Positions 1 to 9,440 of a stretch of 64,000 bases of DNA are shown here, one piece after another. A program made the position numbers and the translations under genes. Each line of letters starts with the position of its first letter. The stretch's first letter is position 1. The notes beneath the pieces are model-generated. The model was given only the letters and a program-made list of their open reading frames with translations, did not search any database and had not been told where the DNA came from. Origin of the DNA: Francisella orientalis FNO12 (GTDB taxonomy: Bacteria; Pseudomonadota; Gammaproteobacteria; Francisellales; Francisellaceae); the NCBI RefSeq assembly GCF_001042525.2, contig NZ_CP011921.2, forward strand, positions 1,426,001-1,490,000. Reading direction: 5' to 3'.

Positions 1-763
1 CAGACTGACTTTTAGAACTTATAATATTCATAAAATCAGTATCAAAAACATCTGAGCTGACTAAAAAACTTTGTATTTCAATATTTTCTGAATTTATTAA
101 TATTGAATCTGATATATGTTTTAAGAAGATTTTGCTAAGTGCTTCTTCATATTTTATTTTTTTATGAAATAATTCTAAGCAATCAGCATGAATATTACTT
201 ACAAGACTAGGACACGGAACAAGATTCTCTATTTGTTTTAGTAGCTTATTAAATATTGCGGCGTCAGGTAATATAACCTTATCAGACATTATGACACTTT
301 TTTGAATATCAACAATATTATAATTAGCATCACTAAAGTCACTAATTAATAAAGTTGCTAGATTTAGGCTGCATGCCACCTCTAATATTGAACTATCTAT
401 CGAACATAATACTAGGATTTTGACATTGTATTTTTTATGTATGTGAGACAGTAATTGTTTTTTTTCTGTTTTATTGTCATACTTAACAATTAAAAATGAA
501 TACCCATGTGTTTGAATATTATAATCATTTTCATAAATGTATCGAATGACATTATACTTTTCATTTAATATTGTCTCAATATTTTCTATATAGTTATAAC
601 TAGCGTTATTTTTTAAATAATATTGTGAAAACACTATAATAGTTTCTTTATTTCTATTAAATTTAATGTGTGTATAATGAAGTTTTTTTAATAATCTAAG
701 TTTTGATTTGATTCTTGTTATTAAATTAAAATATTTTTTTAAATATTTTTTTAGCACCAACAT
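1..763 (-). CDS. Probable glycosyltransferase, N-terminal part (runs off left edge)
   Basis: An open frame reads leftwards from ATG at 763 to the window edge with no stop, giving at least 254 residues; the C-terminus lies outside. It starts with a very basic stretch (MLVLKKYLKKYF...) followed by a segment with alternating beta-strand/helix character (ETIIVFSQYYL, VKILVLCSID, LATLLISDFSD). This resembles the N-terminal Rossmann-like domain of a GT-B glycosyltransferase. It lies 26 bp downstream of a GT2 glycosyltransferase and is probably cotranscribed with it. The family assignment is inference from fold-like patterns and context; I see no decisive motif. It could instead be another polysaccharide assembly protein. 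Confidence 0.5.
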   Translation of the reverse strand, partial: MLVLKKYLKKYFNLITRIKSKLRLLKKLHYTHIKFNRNKETIIVFSQYYLKNNASYNYIENIETILNEKYNVIRYIYENDYNIQTHGYSFLIVKYDNKTEKKQLLSHIHKKYNVKILVLCSIDSSILEVACSLNLATLLISDFSDANYNIVDIQKSVIMSDKVILPDAAIFNKLLKQIENLVPCPSLVSNIHADCLELFHKKIKYEEALSKIFLKHISDSILINSENIEIQSFLVSSDVFDTDFMNIISSKSQS

Positions 764-789
764 AGCTTTAAGCCCTGAAAAGAGATACT

Positions 790-1974
790 TCAACTAAATT
801 TCTTAAATATTTTTGCTAAGAATCTTATAGGTTTCGTTAATCTCCAACTAAAAGATTTATATATCTTATCTAGCGTTAGTTCAGATTTATAGCTCCTATC
901 TAATAAATACTCTATAAACCACTGAACTTGAGACTCTTCAATATAAAGATTATTATTTTTCTCTATCATCATATCACCAAGTATTTTGAGAACAAACTCC
1001 TTATTTAAATCCAAAGTTTTATTCAACTGGTATGCTCTAACCTTAGCACTATTAAAAAAGTTTACTGTTATCTTTTTCTTTTCTTCTTGATCAAAGTAAG
1101 GTAGATAATCAATAAGTATTGAAATAAGTTTTTTTGCATCTTCTAATAGATTATTGTTAACAGTATATGCATAAGCATGATTTAGCCAAACTAACATAGT
1201 TTTATTAGGAATTCTATCTTTAAAATATCTCATAAACCATTCGTGTATGAGTATAGATTGTCTTAAAGAGTTTTTATGTATATTAGTATCGTGCATTCTA
1301 TAGCGAACACCAACTGTATCAATAAGTTTGAAGCTAAGTGTAGGAGCTTGGTTTATTATATGCTTAAATAGCTTGGTTCTTAATATTATATCGTCACCTA
1401 TCAAATCATCATCAAAGCCACCAATGTCATCAATAACTGATTTTTTAAAAAGACCTCCTTGTATATAAAAAGATCCAAGAGCATTAAATTCAAGTTCAAG
1501 TAATTCATTTATGCTAGATATTCTTACATATTCTTTATGGATATATGGCTTATCTATAACATTACTATTTTCATCAATAGTTTCGATATATGTATTAAGA
1601 GTAAAGGCTAGATTTTCATCTGACTCAAATAATTCTACTTTAGATGAGACTGAGTCTGATACAGCCTCATCGTCAGTTGATATGAAAAATAGAAAATCAC
1701 CAGAAGAAGCGTTAATAAGTTTATTAAAGTTACTCCCAACTTTACCACCAGAATTTTCCTGTGTAATTATATTAAAACTGCATGGTGATTCGTTCTTACA
1801 CTCATTTATGACTCTTAAGCTGCCATCTGAAGATCCATCATCTAGAACGATAATTTCTATGTTTTTGTACTCTTGTGACCATATGCTTCGCATACATTTA
1901 CGAATAAATTTTTCATGATTATATGAAAGACAACAGAACGAAACTAATTTTTTCGAATTCATCATCATGCACAA
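790..1974 (-). CDS. Family 2 glycosyltransferase (GT-A fold)
   Basis: This cytoplasmic-side enzyme should transfer a nucleotide sugar to the growing O-polysaccharide chain. The N-terminal half has the GT2 pattern: a [10 protein letters not shown] start strand, [10 protein letters not shown] around residues 43-52, and the acidic STDDE metal/nucleotide site near residue 100. The C-terminal third is helical and ends in a basic tail, [11 protein letters not shown], also found in the glycosyltransferase at 4034-5134. The start overlaps the end of the fdtB-like gene by about 10 bp, so the two are translationally linked; the exact start among several nearby ATG codons is uncertain. Donor and acceptor cannot be told from sequence. 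Fuc3NAc or Qui3NAc is a reasonable guess because of the adjacent fdt genes. Confidence 0.85.
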   Translation of the reverse strand: MCMMMNSKKLVSFCCLSYNHEKFIRKCMRSIWSQEYKNIEIIVLDDGSSDGSLRVINECKNESPCSFNIITQENSGGKVGSNFNKLINASSGDFLFFISTDDEAVSDSVSSKVELFESDENLAFTLNTYIETIDENSNVIDKPYIHKEYVRISSINELLELEFNALGSFYIQGGLFKKSVIDDIGGFDDDLIGDDIILRTKLFKHIINQAPTLSFKLIDTVGVRYRMHDTNIHKNSLRQSILIHEWFMRYFKDRIPNKTMLVWLNHAYAYTVNNNLLEDAKKLISILIDYLPYFDQEEKKKITVNFFNSAKVRAYQLNKTLDLNKEFVLKILGDMMIEKNNNLYIEESQVQWFIEYLLDRSYKSELTLDKIYKSFSWRLTKPIRFLAKIFKKFS

Positions 1975-3089
1975 CCATAACTATTTATAATTTTAACAAC
2001 TTTTGTAACATCATCTAAGCTCAGGTGTTGTCCAACTGGCAAACTCAAAACTTGCTTATGAATCTGCTCACTAATAGGATAACTATTATTTGCCAACTCC
2101 TTATACGCATCTTGGCAATGTGGGGCAATAGGATAGTGTATAACGGTCTGAACCTCATTTTCTAGTAAATACTTTTGTAGCTCATCTCTATTATCAGTTC
2201 TAATCACATATAAGTGCCAAACATGATTTCGATAATTTTTAATGTTTAGTTGTGAATTTTGAATAGGAAGTATAATTTTAGGATTACTAATATTTTTAGT
2301 ATAAAAATCTGCTATTGCCCTACGATATTCTATATCTCTCTCAAGATATTTTAACTTAACTCTCAGCATAGCTGCCTGTATCTCATCTAAGCGACTATTA
2401 GTACCTTTATAAAGATTTCTATACTTCTCATGGCTACCGTAGTTTGCTAAAGCTGAGATTGTCTCTGCTAGCTTTTTATCATTAGTTGTCACTGCTCCTG
2501 CATCACCTAGAGCTCCAAGGTTTTTACCAGGATAAAAACTAAAACCGCTAGCATCACCAAGATTACCACATTTTTTATCTGCAAAGTATGCTCCATGTGA
2601 TTGAGCAGAATCTTCAATAACTTTTAAATTGTATTTTTTAGCGAGAGAGTTTATTTTGTCCATTTGACAAGCCTGTCCATACAGGTGTACTGGCATTATA
2701 GCTACTGTCTTAACTGTGATAGCTGATTCAATTCTATCTGTATCTAAGAGGTAGTGATCTAAATTAGGCTCTACTAACACAGGCACCATATCATTAGCAG
2801 ATATAGCCAAAATGCTCGCAATATAGGTATTCGCAGGCACTACAATTTCATCACCATACTTGAAGACACCTAATTCTTTATATGCTCTGATAATAAGGAT
2901 CAAGGCATCTAAACCATTTGCAACACCTACAGCATACTTAGTGCCACAATACTTCGCAAACTCTCTTTCAAAAACTTCACATTCATTACCACGAATATAC
3001 CAGCCACTATCAATAACCCTTGCACAAGCATTTTTTAATTCTTGTTCATATAGACCATTTATTTTTTTTAAATCTAAGAAATTAATCAT
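1965..3089 (-). CDS. fdtB: dTDP-3-amino-3,6-dideoxyhexose transaminase (FdtB/QdtB type)
   Basis: A PLP-dependent sugar aminotransferase of the DegT/DnrJ/EryC1/StrS family, 374 residues, the usual length. It should transfer an amino group from glutamate to C3 of a dTDP-3-keto-6-deoxyhexose. Visible signs are the EDSAQSHG block (D160 for the PLP ring nitrogen), the [14 protein letters not shown] block with the Schiff-base lysine K189, and the C-terminal YPIAPHCQ region. It sits immediately after an FdtC-like acetyltransferase and an FdtA-like 3,4-ketoisomerase, which define the 3-amino route. Whether the product is Fuc3N or Qui3N depends on the isomerase stereochemistry and cannot be read here; the symbol is therefore a best guess. 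Confidence 0.85.
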   Translation of the reverse strand: MINFLDLKKINGLYEQELKNACARVIDSGWYIRGNECEVFEREFAKYCGTKYAVGVANGLDALILIIRAYKELGVFKYGDEIVVPANTYIASILAISANDMVPVLVEPNLDHYLLDTDRIESAITVKTVAIMPVHLYGQACQMDKINSLAKKYNLKVIEDSAQSHGAYFADKKCGNLGDASGFSFYPGKNLGALGDAGAVTTNDKKLAETISALANYGSHEKYRNLYKGTNSRLDEIQAAMLRVKLKYLERDIEYRRAIADFYTKNISNPKIILPIQNSQLNIKNYRNHVWHLYVIRTDNRDELQKYLLENEVQTVIHYPIAPHCQDAYKELANNSYPISEQIHKQVLSLPVGQHLSLDDVTKVVKIINSYGCA

Positions 3090-3094
3090 ATACT

Positions 3095-3556
3095 CTAAAC
3101 CTTCTTATAAAACTTAGCTGGATTTCCTATCCAAATCTCATTTGCTGGAACATTTTTAGTAACAACTGAGCCTGCTCCTATCATAGCATTTTCACCAATT
3201 GTGATGCCTGGCAATATCGTGCTATTAGCGCCTATAGAGGCTCCTTTTTTAATTGTCGTTTTTGACCAGTTATTAAGATACTGCTTTGAGCGAGGGGTTT
3301 TGTCATTTGTAAATGTCACATTAGGCCCAATGAAGACATTATCTTCTAGTGTAATGCCATCCCATATTTGCACCCCAGACTTTATAGTAACATTATTACC
3401 TATAAACACTTCATTTTCTATTAAGCAATGCGAACAAATATTACAATTTTCACCAATTATGGCATCTGATAATATGACTACAAATTGCCATACTTTTGTA
3501 TCGTTGCCTATAGCTCGTGACTGAACGTCTGATAATGGGTGTATAAAACTAGGCAT
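3095..3556 (-). CDS. fdtC: dTDP-3-amino-sugar N-acetyltransferase (FdtC/QdtC type)
   Basis: A left-handed beta-helix acyltransferase of 153 residues, built from hexapeptide repeats ([36 protein letters not shown]). It should transfer acetyl from acetyl-CoA to the 3-amino group of dTDP-Fuc3N or dTDP-Qui3N. The N-terminus [21 protein letters not shown] is typical of this subfamily, as is the WIGNPAK C-terminal block. It overlaps the isomerase gene by 8 bp upstream and is followed after 5 bp by the transaminase, so the three are one translational unit. Confidence in the family is high; the exact sugar epimer is unresolved. Confidence 0.85.
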   Translation of the reverse strand: MPSFIHPLSDVQSRAIGNDTKVWQFVVILSDAIIGENCNICSHCLIENEVFIGNNVTIKSGVQIWDGITLEDNVFIGPNVTFTNDKTPRSKQYLNNWSKTTIKKGASIGANSTILPGITIGENAMIGAGSVVTKNVPANEIWIGNPAKFYKKV

Positions 3557-3947
3557 TATTAATCTCTTTTATAAAATCATCATAATTTCTTATATAGTCG
3601 GATTCATCATATAGTTCACTAGCTAGTACCACAAGCACACAGTCATCTGAAAAGTCAAACATCTCTCGCCAAACAAGCCCTGATATTAATAAACCTTTAT
3701 CCGGCGAGTTAAGCAACACATTCTCTTTCGAGGTACCATCATCAACTAGTATTTTGCAACAGCCATAAACACAAATTAAAACTTGTTTTAAATTCTTATG
3801 GGCATGAAACCCTCGACGTACATTTTTTTGAGTGTCAAATATATAATAAACTCTTTTTATATCAAAAGGTATATTATTGTTTTGTTCTATTGAAATCAAG
3901 GAGCCTCTACTGTCTCCTTTAATATCAAAATATAATGTTTTTACCAT
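3549..3947 (-). CDS. fdtA: dTDP-4-keto-6-deoxyglucose 3,4-ketoisomerase (FdtA/QdtA type)
   Basis: A small cupin of 132 residues that moves the keto group of the RmlB product from C4 to C3, opening the route to 3-amino sugars. The RRGFHAHK motif carries H48 and H50, which line up with the catalytic histidine pair of this family. The downstream [18 protein letters not shown] strand pattern and the [15 protein letters not shown] end are also characteristic. FdtA and QdtA differ in the C4 stereochemistry of the product (galacto or gluco), and I cannot separate them by eye. Start ATG at 3947. It is the first gene of the fdtA-fdtC-fdtB unit and lies 86 bp after a glycosyltransferase. Confidence 0.85.
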   Translation of the reverse strand: MVKTLYFDIKGDSRGSLISIEQNNNIPFDIKRVYYIFDTQKNVRRGFHAHKNLKQVLICVYGCCKILVDDGTSKENVLLNSPDKGLLISGLVWREMFDFSDDCVLVVLASELYDESDYIRNYDDFIKEINNA

Positions 3948-4033
3948 AATTTATTTCAACCAAGGCGTAAATTTAAAAATCTAACAATTAAATTATATAT
4001 CTTATATCCATATATTGAAAGTAGAGAGAGCCA

Positions 4034-5134
4034 CTAAGGTAATAATTTCCTTATTGCTCTTAGTGGTTTTGTAATTTTCCAGGACAAACTACTCTTATAG
4101 TAATTGATGGTATCTGTATAACATTTCTCTTTTTCTTTTGCTGATTTATCTTTATCTATTTGATCTTGATTCCAATCACCCATATCTACAAGTATGCTTT
4201 TTTTCTTAATATACTCTTTATAAAGGCTATCAATTTGCTTGAAATGAATGTACTCTGTAGGTATCTTAAAGTCATTCATATCAGCATCAGTACTACAACT
4301 TAAAGAATAGTTTTGCATCAAACTTAATATGAGCTTTTGAAAATACATATATGATTTTCTAAGCATAAATTCGCATATTTTTTTATCATTAAAAAAATTG
4401 CTCATGTCAAAATATAGCTGAGACTGTATCAAATCTTTTTTCACATTAGGTAGAGAAGTCCATATACCTTGATGTGTCATGCGATAAACTCCTACTACCA
4501 CATTACTAAAAAAACCCTTCCCTTCATTTAAGTGAAGTAAGTTTCTAAAACTATCGCCTTCAAAAGATTTCTCAGAATATGTATCAACAGCACTATATAA
4601 TTTTTGAGGAAGATTGCTCTTAAAAACTATATTCCTAAATACAGTTGAACTTGTGTGACCAAAAACAGCTTCTCCATTTAATAAATCATCCATCGTAAAA
4701 GTTTTGTTATCATAATCTGAATGTATAAATTTATGCCTTTCTTGAGTGTTTATGTCTAATGTATCACAATTTGTTGTATAAATTGTATAGTCCAAATTGC
4801 TATCTAGGAAATCTAATGCTTTTTGTAAAAAATCATCAGCAACATAATAATCATCTGGGTCAAGTACGCAAAAATAATCAGTTTTTATTATTTCATAACC
4901 TTTAGTCGATGTTGCAAGAGCCCTTAGATTTTTATCATTTTTGAGGACTGTTATAATATTTTGATATTTCTGCTTATATTCTAAAGCAATCTTCGATGTA
5001 TCATCTGTAGATTTATCATCGATAATTAATAACTCATATTCAAAATTGACCTTTTGCATTAATACAGATTCAATAGATTCTGCAATATAGCTCTCAACAT
5101 TATACGCCAGCATTAAAACAGTTAGCTTTTTCAT
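4034..5134 (-). CDS. Family 2 glycosyltransferase
   Basis: A GT-A type sugar transferase of 366 residues. The N-terminal nucleotide-binding region reads VLMLAYNVESYI, then LLIIDDKSTDDT around residues 36-47 and VLDPDDYY near residue 95 as the acidic metal site. The C-terminal region is helical and ends SSLSWKITKPLRAIRKLLP, a basic amphipathic tail shared in pattern with the enzyme at 790-1974; this probably anchors the protein at the inner membrane (inference). It lies between the fdt unit and another glycosyltransferase on the same strand. Sugar specificity cannot be deduced. Confidence 0.85.
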   Translation of the reverse strand: MKKLTVLMLAYNVESYIAESIESVLMQKVNFEYELLIIDDKSTDDTSKIALEYKQKYQNIITVLKNDKNLRALATSTKGYEIIKTDYFCVLDPDDYYVADDFLQKALDFLDSNLDYTIYTTNCDTLDINTQERHKFIHSDYDNKTFTMDDLLNGEAVFGHTSSTVFRNIVFKSNLPQKLYSAVDTYSEKSFEGDSFRNLLHLNEGKGFFSNVVVGVYRMTHQGIWTSLPNVKKDLIQSQLYFDMSNFFNDKKICEFMLRKSYMYFQKLILSLMQNYSLSCSTDADMNDFKIPTEYIHFKQIDSLYKEYIKKKSILVDMGDWNQDQIDKDKSAKEKEKCYTDTINYYKSSLSWKITKPLRAIRKLLP

Positions 5135-5160
5135 TACTAATCCTTTATAATATAAATATT

Positions 5161-6222
5161 TTATTTAGAGAAAATCTTTTTTATAATTTTTCTCATATAT
5201 CTTATAAAACTTAAATCTTTATTTTCACTCTCTAGATACTGTATATAATCATTACATTCTTTAATTTTTACTGAGGATTCACTAATCACTTTTTGATTAT
5301 CCGTAATCGACATCATCAAATATTTAGCTATTTTTATAGCATCTCCATAATCCAACTTGGTAGAGAAAGTTCCTACTACTGCATCTATATAATCACTATC
5401 CATCCCATACAAAGATCGCAGGAAAAGCTTTAAAAAAAGGTCTTCATGTTCCTGAAAAGCTTTACTATAAGCAAGATAGTCCTCTAATTCTCTAAGATAT
5501 TTAACTTTTTTATTAGCCCCACTACAAAACCCCATATCATGTATCCGATATACAGACATTACCTCATCAATACACTTAACCGGTCCAAACTTTGAAAAAA
5601 CAAGTAAATGATATCTATCACCATAATATAACTTAAAATACTGATCTATATCTCTTTTATATTGACAATCATACCTAAATAAATATGAACTCGTATGAAT
5701 ATAATTATCTATAATATCAAAAAAAGTATATTCTTCCTTAACATTTTCAATCACTAGCTTATCTGTTTCCAAATCATTCTCTAAATATCTTGTATTATGG
5801 ACACATCCCATAAATTGTAAGTTCTGTTCAAGAAAATCCACCTGCTTCTTCAATTTATGAGGATCTATCCAGTAGTCATCACCTTCACACAATGCTATAT
5901 ATTTACCCCTTGACTTAGGCATAGTAATATCCGTAAATAGCTTCACACCTTTAGTAAATTGATTTTCAGTTTGAAATATTGGTTTAATAATATTTGGATA
6001 TTTAGTCTGATATTTAGAAACTATATCGGCTGTACCATCAGTTGAACAATCATCACTTATAATTATCTCAAATGGAAAATCTGTTTCCTGCATCAAAAAA
6101 CTATCGATAGCCTGACCAATATATTCTTCATGATTAAAGGTTATGCAACATATACTTACCATTATATCATTTGTTTTCCACCTACTTATAATATCAAACT
6201 CCTCTCTTTTATTTATATTCAT
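5161..6222 (-). CDS. Family 2 glycosyltransferase, paralogue of the one at 13006
   Basis: A GT2 enzyme of 353 residues. It shows SICCITFNHEEYI, IIISDDCSTDGTADIV and the acidic LCEGDDYWIDP site, which is diagnostic for this group. It shares long conserved blocks with the enzyme at 13006-14055 (AxDSFLMQETDF, KYPxIIKPI, RxxYIALCxGDDYWxDPxKL, and an ECNxYIxxLE coiled-coil tail), so the two are clearly paralogues within this cluster. The start overlaps the end of the adenylation enzyme gene by 14 bp, which suggests that it adds the sugar modified by that pathway (inference). Confidence 0.85.
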   Translation of the reverse strand: MNINKREEFDIISRWKTNDIMVSICCITFNHEEYIGQAIDSFLMQETDFPFEIIISDDCSTDGTADIVSKYQTKYPNIIKPIFQTENQFTKGVKLFTDITMPKSRGKYIALCEGDDYWIDPHKLKKQVDFLEQNLQFMGCVHNTRYLENDLETDKLVIENVKEEYTFFDIIDNYIHTSSYLFRYDCQYKRDIDQYFKLYYGDRYHLLVFSKFGPVKCIDEVMSVYRIHDMGFCSGANKKVKYLRELEDYLAYSKAFQEHEDLFLKLFLRSLYGMDSDYIDAVVGTFSTKLDYGDAIKIAKYLMMSITDNQKVISESSVKIKECNDYIQYLESENKDLSFIRYMRKIIKKIFSK

Positions 6223-7759
6223 CGAAGCCCTCCTGCTTTAAAGCCACCTTATCAACCTTACCATTAGCATTTTTAGGGAGCTTATCTTTAACAACTACAA
6301 CATTAGGAATCATATAACTAGGCAAAATACTAAAAAGCTCATTTTTTATTTCCAACTCTGAAATATTTTTTTGTGTTGCTATAAAGGCAATAATTTTTCC
6401 ATAGTTTACTCGATCTCTATTATACAGAACTGCTGACTGATGAACATAGTCAAAACTATTTAAAACGGATTCTATTTCTTCTAACTCGATCCTATATCCC
6501 ATATGCTTTACTTGATTATCCACACGACCAGCAAACCATAGTATTCCATCTTTTTCATAAACTATATCACCCGTTTTATAGACAATATCCCTATATGTTT
6601 TTACTAAAGGATTTTGCACAAAACTTTGCTCTGTTCTTTCTATGTCATTATAGTATCCTGCGGCCACGTTTGGCCCTACTAAGCAAAGCTCACCTTTTTC
6701 ACCATCGTTTAGAAGTTGTATATTCTCATCTACTATTAGATATTCAAAATTTGGATTAATTACTCCAAGTGGTGCTAGAGTACTCATATCTTCAAAATCT
6801 TTTTCTGTTATATCGTAAGATGTGCATATACAAGTTCCTTCAGTTGGTCCATATACATTTATAATCCTTGCACAGTCTTTATAAATATAATAAAGTTTTT
6901 TGAGCTCTCCTTTAGGAAAGCCTTCTCCGCCAAATATAAATACTCGTATGTTCTTAAAACTATTTTCGTTTAAAACTCTCATTGTAAGTAGATAAACTAA
7001 TAATGAAGGTACACTAAACCAAATTGTACATTTATTTACATCAATAAACTTTACAAGTTCAAGAGGTTTCTTGAGTAACTCTTTTTTTATAGGCACTAAA
7101 CAAGCACCACTATATATAGCAGTATAAAAATCAAAAACTGAGTTATCAAAATACATGGGGCTGACTTGAGCAAATCTATCTTCGTTTGAAATACTATATC
7201 TATCTATACTCCATTGCAAAAAGCTTAAAACATTGTTATGAGAGATTGCAACACCTTTCGGGTTCCCCGTACTTCCTGAAGTAAACATTATATACGCAAT
7301 AGTATTCCCAGTTATTCTTGATGAAATATCAATATTCTTATCATTAAAACTATTTAAAAAGTTTTCATTACTTAAATCAGCGATATGTATATTCATATCC
7401 TTAGCAACATTTTTTATCAATATCGAAGGAACATGATCACTTATGAGTAGTCGAGGAGAACATGTTGTTAATATTTTTTCTAGTCTAAGTGGAGGGTTTT
7501 CTTCATCTAGATTAGTATATGCTGCTCCTATTTTGAGACATGCCAGCATACTTGCATATCCTTCAACTTCTTTTGTATTGAAAATTCCTACTACATCATG
7601 AGGTTTTACCCCAAAAGATAAGAGATAATTAGCAATCCTATTAGATAAACTATTTAATTCGTTATAACTTATTTTTTTTCCTTCATAGATTAGTAGAGTT
7701 CTTTCACCATTTCCATACACTATATCGTAAAAATAGTTTGCCAAATTAAAATAAGCCAT
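6209..7759 (-). CDS. Stand-alone amino-acid adenylation enzyme (ANL superfamily)
   Basis: A 516-residue adenylate-forming enzyme that should activate an acid with ATP and load it onto a carrier-protein phosphopantetheine. NRPS-type core motifs are visible in order: MFTSGSTGNPKG at 158-169 (A3), FDNSVFD at 204-210 (A4), NVYGPTEG at 301-308 (A5), YKTGD at 394-398 (A7), GRVDNQVKHMGYRIELEEIE at 411-430 (A8) and PKNANGKVDK at 495-504 with catalytic K501 (A10). An aspartate in the A4 block (D205) matches the residue that binds the alpha-amino group in amino-acid-specific A domains, favouring an amino acid substrate. There is no fused carrier domain; the partner is probably the acyl carrier protein at 10186. 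It overlaps its neighbours on both sides. Confidence 0.85.
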   Translation of the reverse strand: MAYFNLANYFYDIVYGNGERTLLIYEGKKISYNELNSLSNRIANYLLSFGVKPHDVVGIFNTKEVEGYASMLACLKIGAAYTNLDEENPPLRLEKILTTCSPRLLISDHVPSILIKNVAKDMNIHIADLSNENFLNSFNDKNIDISSRITGNTIAYIMFTSGSTGNPKGVAISHNNVLSFLQWSIDRYSISNEDRFAQVSPMYFDNSVFDFYTAIYSGACLVPIKKELLKKPLELVKFIDVNKCTIWFSVPSLLVYLLTMRVLNENSFKNIRVFIFGGEGFPKGELKKLYYIYKDCARIINVYGPTEGTCICTSYDITEKDFEDMSTLAPLGVINPNFEYLIVDENIQLLNDGEKGELCLVGPNVAAGYYNDIERTEQSFVQNPLVKTYRDIVYKTGDIVYEKDGILWFAGRVDNQVKHMGYRIELEEIESVLNSFDYVHQSAVLYNRDRVNYGKIIAFIATQKNISELEIKNELFSILPSYMIPNVVVVKDKLPKNANGKVDKVALKQEGFDEYK

Positions 7760-8691
7760 TACTCCTCCAAAACTGCATAACCAAAACCACTCTGCCCGAA
7801 TCCATTTCCATTATAAAACATATACGTTCCATATAATGTTTCTACAACATGAGGATATGCCATCATTTTACTATCCCAACCTTCTTTGCTTATATTAATG
7901 CCAGCCCTCTCATCATCTCTATTCCAATTTTTAAGATCTTTAGACCATGCATAACCAATTCTATAAGCATCTCTGCCATTTCTGAAATCTTCAACCCCTC
8001 TATAACAGAACCACATATGATAAATATCATTCTTATAAATGACTGACGGTCTGTGAGTTGCTTGAAAACATTTTTTGGGTGTTGGAATAATTTGCTTACC
8101 ATCTCTACACCAGTTTACTCCATCTTTTGAAGTTGCAGTTTTAATCACATAAATTTCTTCATATTTATTGTTTTTCTTTATCCAACCCATGCCCGATGCA
8201 TAAAAAGCATGCAACATATTTTTAGCTTTCATTGCATAAAAACCTGTTGCTGAATACAATTCAACTGGCGTCCTATCAAAAACAGGTCCTTCAAAAACTT
8301 TTTTAAATGTTTTTCCTTCATCATAGCTTTCCGCAAGACCAGTCCAATTACTATAAGGAATTGATTCCCTTCTGCTCCACCCGCCAATATACATACAAAC
8401 TTTATCATCATATTTCACTATTGATTGTGGCATAACACCATGTTCATCATACATCCCATCTTTACCAAGTTCAAAAATTGGTTGATCATGTATATAAAGT
8501 ATCTTTTTAGGATCTTTTATATCAAGGTCCATATAAGTGGTCATGCTTAACCCTGGTTTTGGACGGGTAGCAAAATAAACTCTAAACCTATCTTCTAAAA
8601 CTAATACGGTGGGTATCTGAGCATGACTTTTAATAAAATCACTTTTTATATCATCAGCTTTAAATATTAAGCATTTTTTTATCCACTTCAT
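7759..8691 (-). CDS. Glycosidase-like five-bladed beta-propeller protein
   Basis: 310 residues with repeated blades of the GH43/GH32/GH68 clan type: PTVLVLEDRFRVYFATR, SIVKYDDKVCMYIGGW, ATSKDGVNW, RPSVIYKNDIYHMWFCYRG and a final MAYPHVVETLYGTYMFYNGNG. No signal peptide is seen, so it should be cytoplasmic. Proteins of this fold are common in O-antigen clusters, but I know no firm role for them; they may bind or process a nucleotide-linked sugar. The stop of this gene overlaps the start of the adenylation enzyme (position 7759), so it belongs to the same translational unit as the amino-acid activation genes. Hydrolase activity is not implied by the evidence. Confidence 0.75.
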   Translation of the reverse strand: MKWIKKCLIFKADDIKSDFIKSHAQIPTVLVLEDRFRVYFATRPKPGLSMTTYMDLDIKDPKKILYIHDQPIFELGKDGMYDEHGVMPQSIVKYDDKVCMYIGGWSRRESIPYSNWTGLAESYDEGKTFKKVFEGPVFDRTPVELYSATGFYAMKAKNMLHAFYASGMGWIKKNNKYEEIYVIKTATSKDGVNWCRDGKQIIPTPKKCFQATHRPSVIYKNDIYHMWFCYRGVEDFRNGRDAYRIGYAWSKDLKNWNRDDERAGINISKEGWDSKMMAYPHVVETLYGTYMFYNGNGFGQSGFGYAVLEE

Positions 8692-8699
8692 ACGTGTAC

Positions 8700-9434
8700 C
8701 TAAATATTTATATTGTAAAAATAATACTCAAACACTCTCTTAAATCCAGTTTTATTTGCTAAATTTATAGAGGCCTGATTATTAGAATAACAATCCCATA
8801 CAGGAATAACATTATTACTTATACACTTATTAACAAAACTTTTGACCAATCCTGTAGCCAACCCTTTCCCTCGAACTTTTTTATTAACAAAAACATCAGT
8901 CTCTGCATAGCCATGAGAAATTGCAGCCGCATAACAAATACCTATATTATATTCATCAACAATCGCAAAGCTATTTTCCCTAAATTCTAAACAAGTACTC
9001 CAATAGCGACTATCAAGCTCTAAGTCAAAAAAATCATATACACTGTCATCTTTATCTTGAATATCAAAAAACTCAATTTGACTTTCAAAGTCATTATGCA
9101 TATTAAGAGAGTGAATATACTTTATTCTAGTACACCTATCATGAAGCAAATATCTACTATCCTTGAGTTTCCCATTAGGATCATATAGTCTAAGCTTTGG
9201 TACCAAAACTTTAAGTTTTTCACTAATTCTATCTATTAATTTAGCATAATCATAATATTCACCTAGAATATAACAGAACCCAAACTTATGAACTATTATA
9301 AAAGTAGATCCTTCTTGAAAAACATAACCTTCTTGCTTATTATCAACGACAGACAAAATGATGGGGAAGTATATAATAAAATCATCAAATTCACTGTAAA
9401 TTTTAATATATTCAAATTTTTCTAATAATTTCAT
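8700..9434 (-). CDS. GNAT-family N-acyltransferase
   Basis: 244 residues. The C-terminal half has the GNAT acyl-CoA binding pattern: ATDVFVNKKVRGKGLATGL-like text with the R/Q-x-x-G-x-G loop (VRGKGLA), then VPVWDCYSNNQASINLANKTGF, the usual closing helix-strand region. The N-terminal half is less conserved and resembles the unknown domain found in GNATs of the PF12746 type. It lies between the SDR and the beta-propeller gene with gaps of 6 and 8 bp. It may acylate the amino acid being built on the carrier protein or the amino sugar (inference from context). The substrate is unknown. Confidence 0.75.
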   Translation of the reverse strand: MKLLEKFEYIKIYSEFDDFIIYFPIILSVVDNKQEGYVFQEGSTFIIVHKFGFCYILGEYYDYAKLIDRISEKLKVLVPKLRLYDPNGKLKDSRYLLHDRCTRIKYIHSLNMHNDFESQIEFFDIQDKDDSVYDFFDLELDSRYWSTCLEFRENSFAIVDEYNIGICYAAAISHGYAETDVFVNKKVRGKGLATGLVKSFVNKCISNNVIPVWDCYSNNQASINLANKTGFKRVFEYYFYNINI

Positions 9435-9440
9435 TTTCCT

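Noticed and set aside
1511-1918. A 135-codon plus-strand frame inside the first glycosyltransferase gene
   Set aside because: It lies antisense to a well-supported GT2 coding region, has no ribosome binding site and shows no protein-like pattern; it is a composition effect.
6209-7759. DltA (D-alanine activation for teichoic acids)
   Set aside because: The motif pattern is similar, but no dltB or dltD is near, the organism is Gram-negative, and the neighbours are sugar and acyl genes; the substrate is left open.
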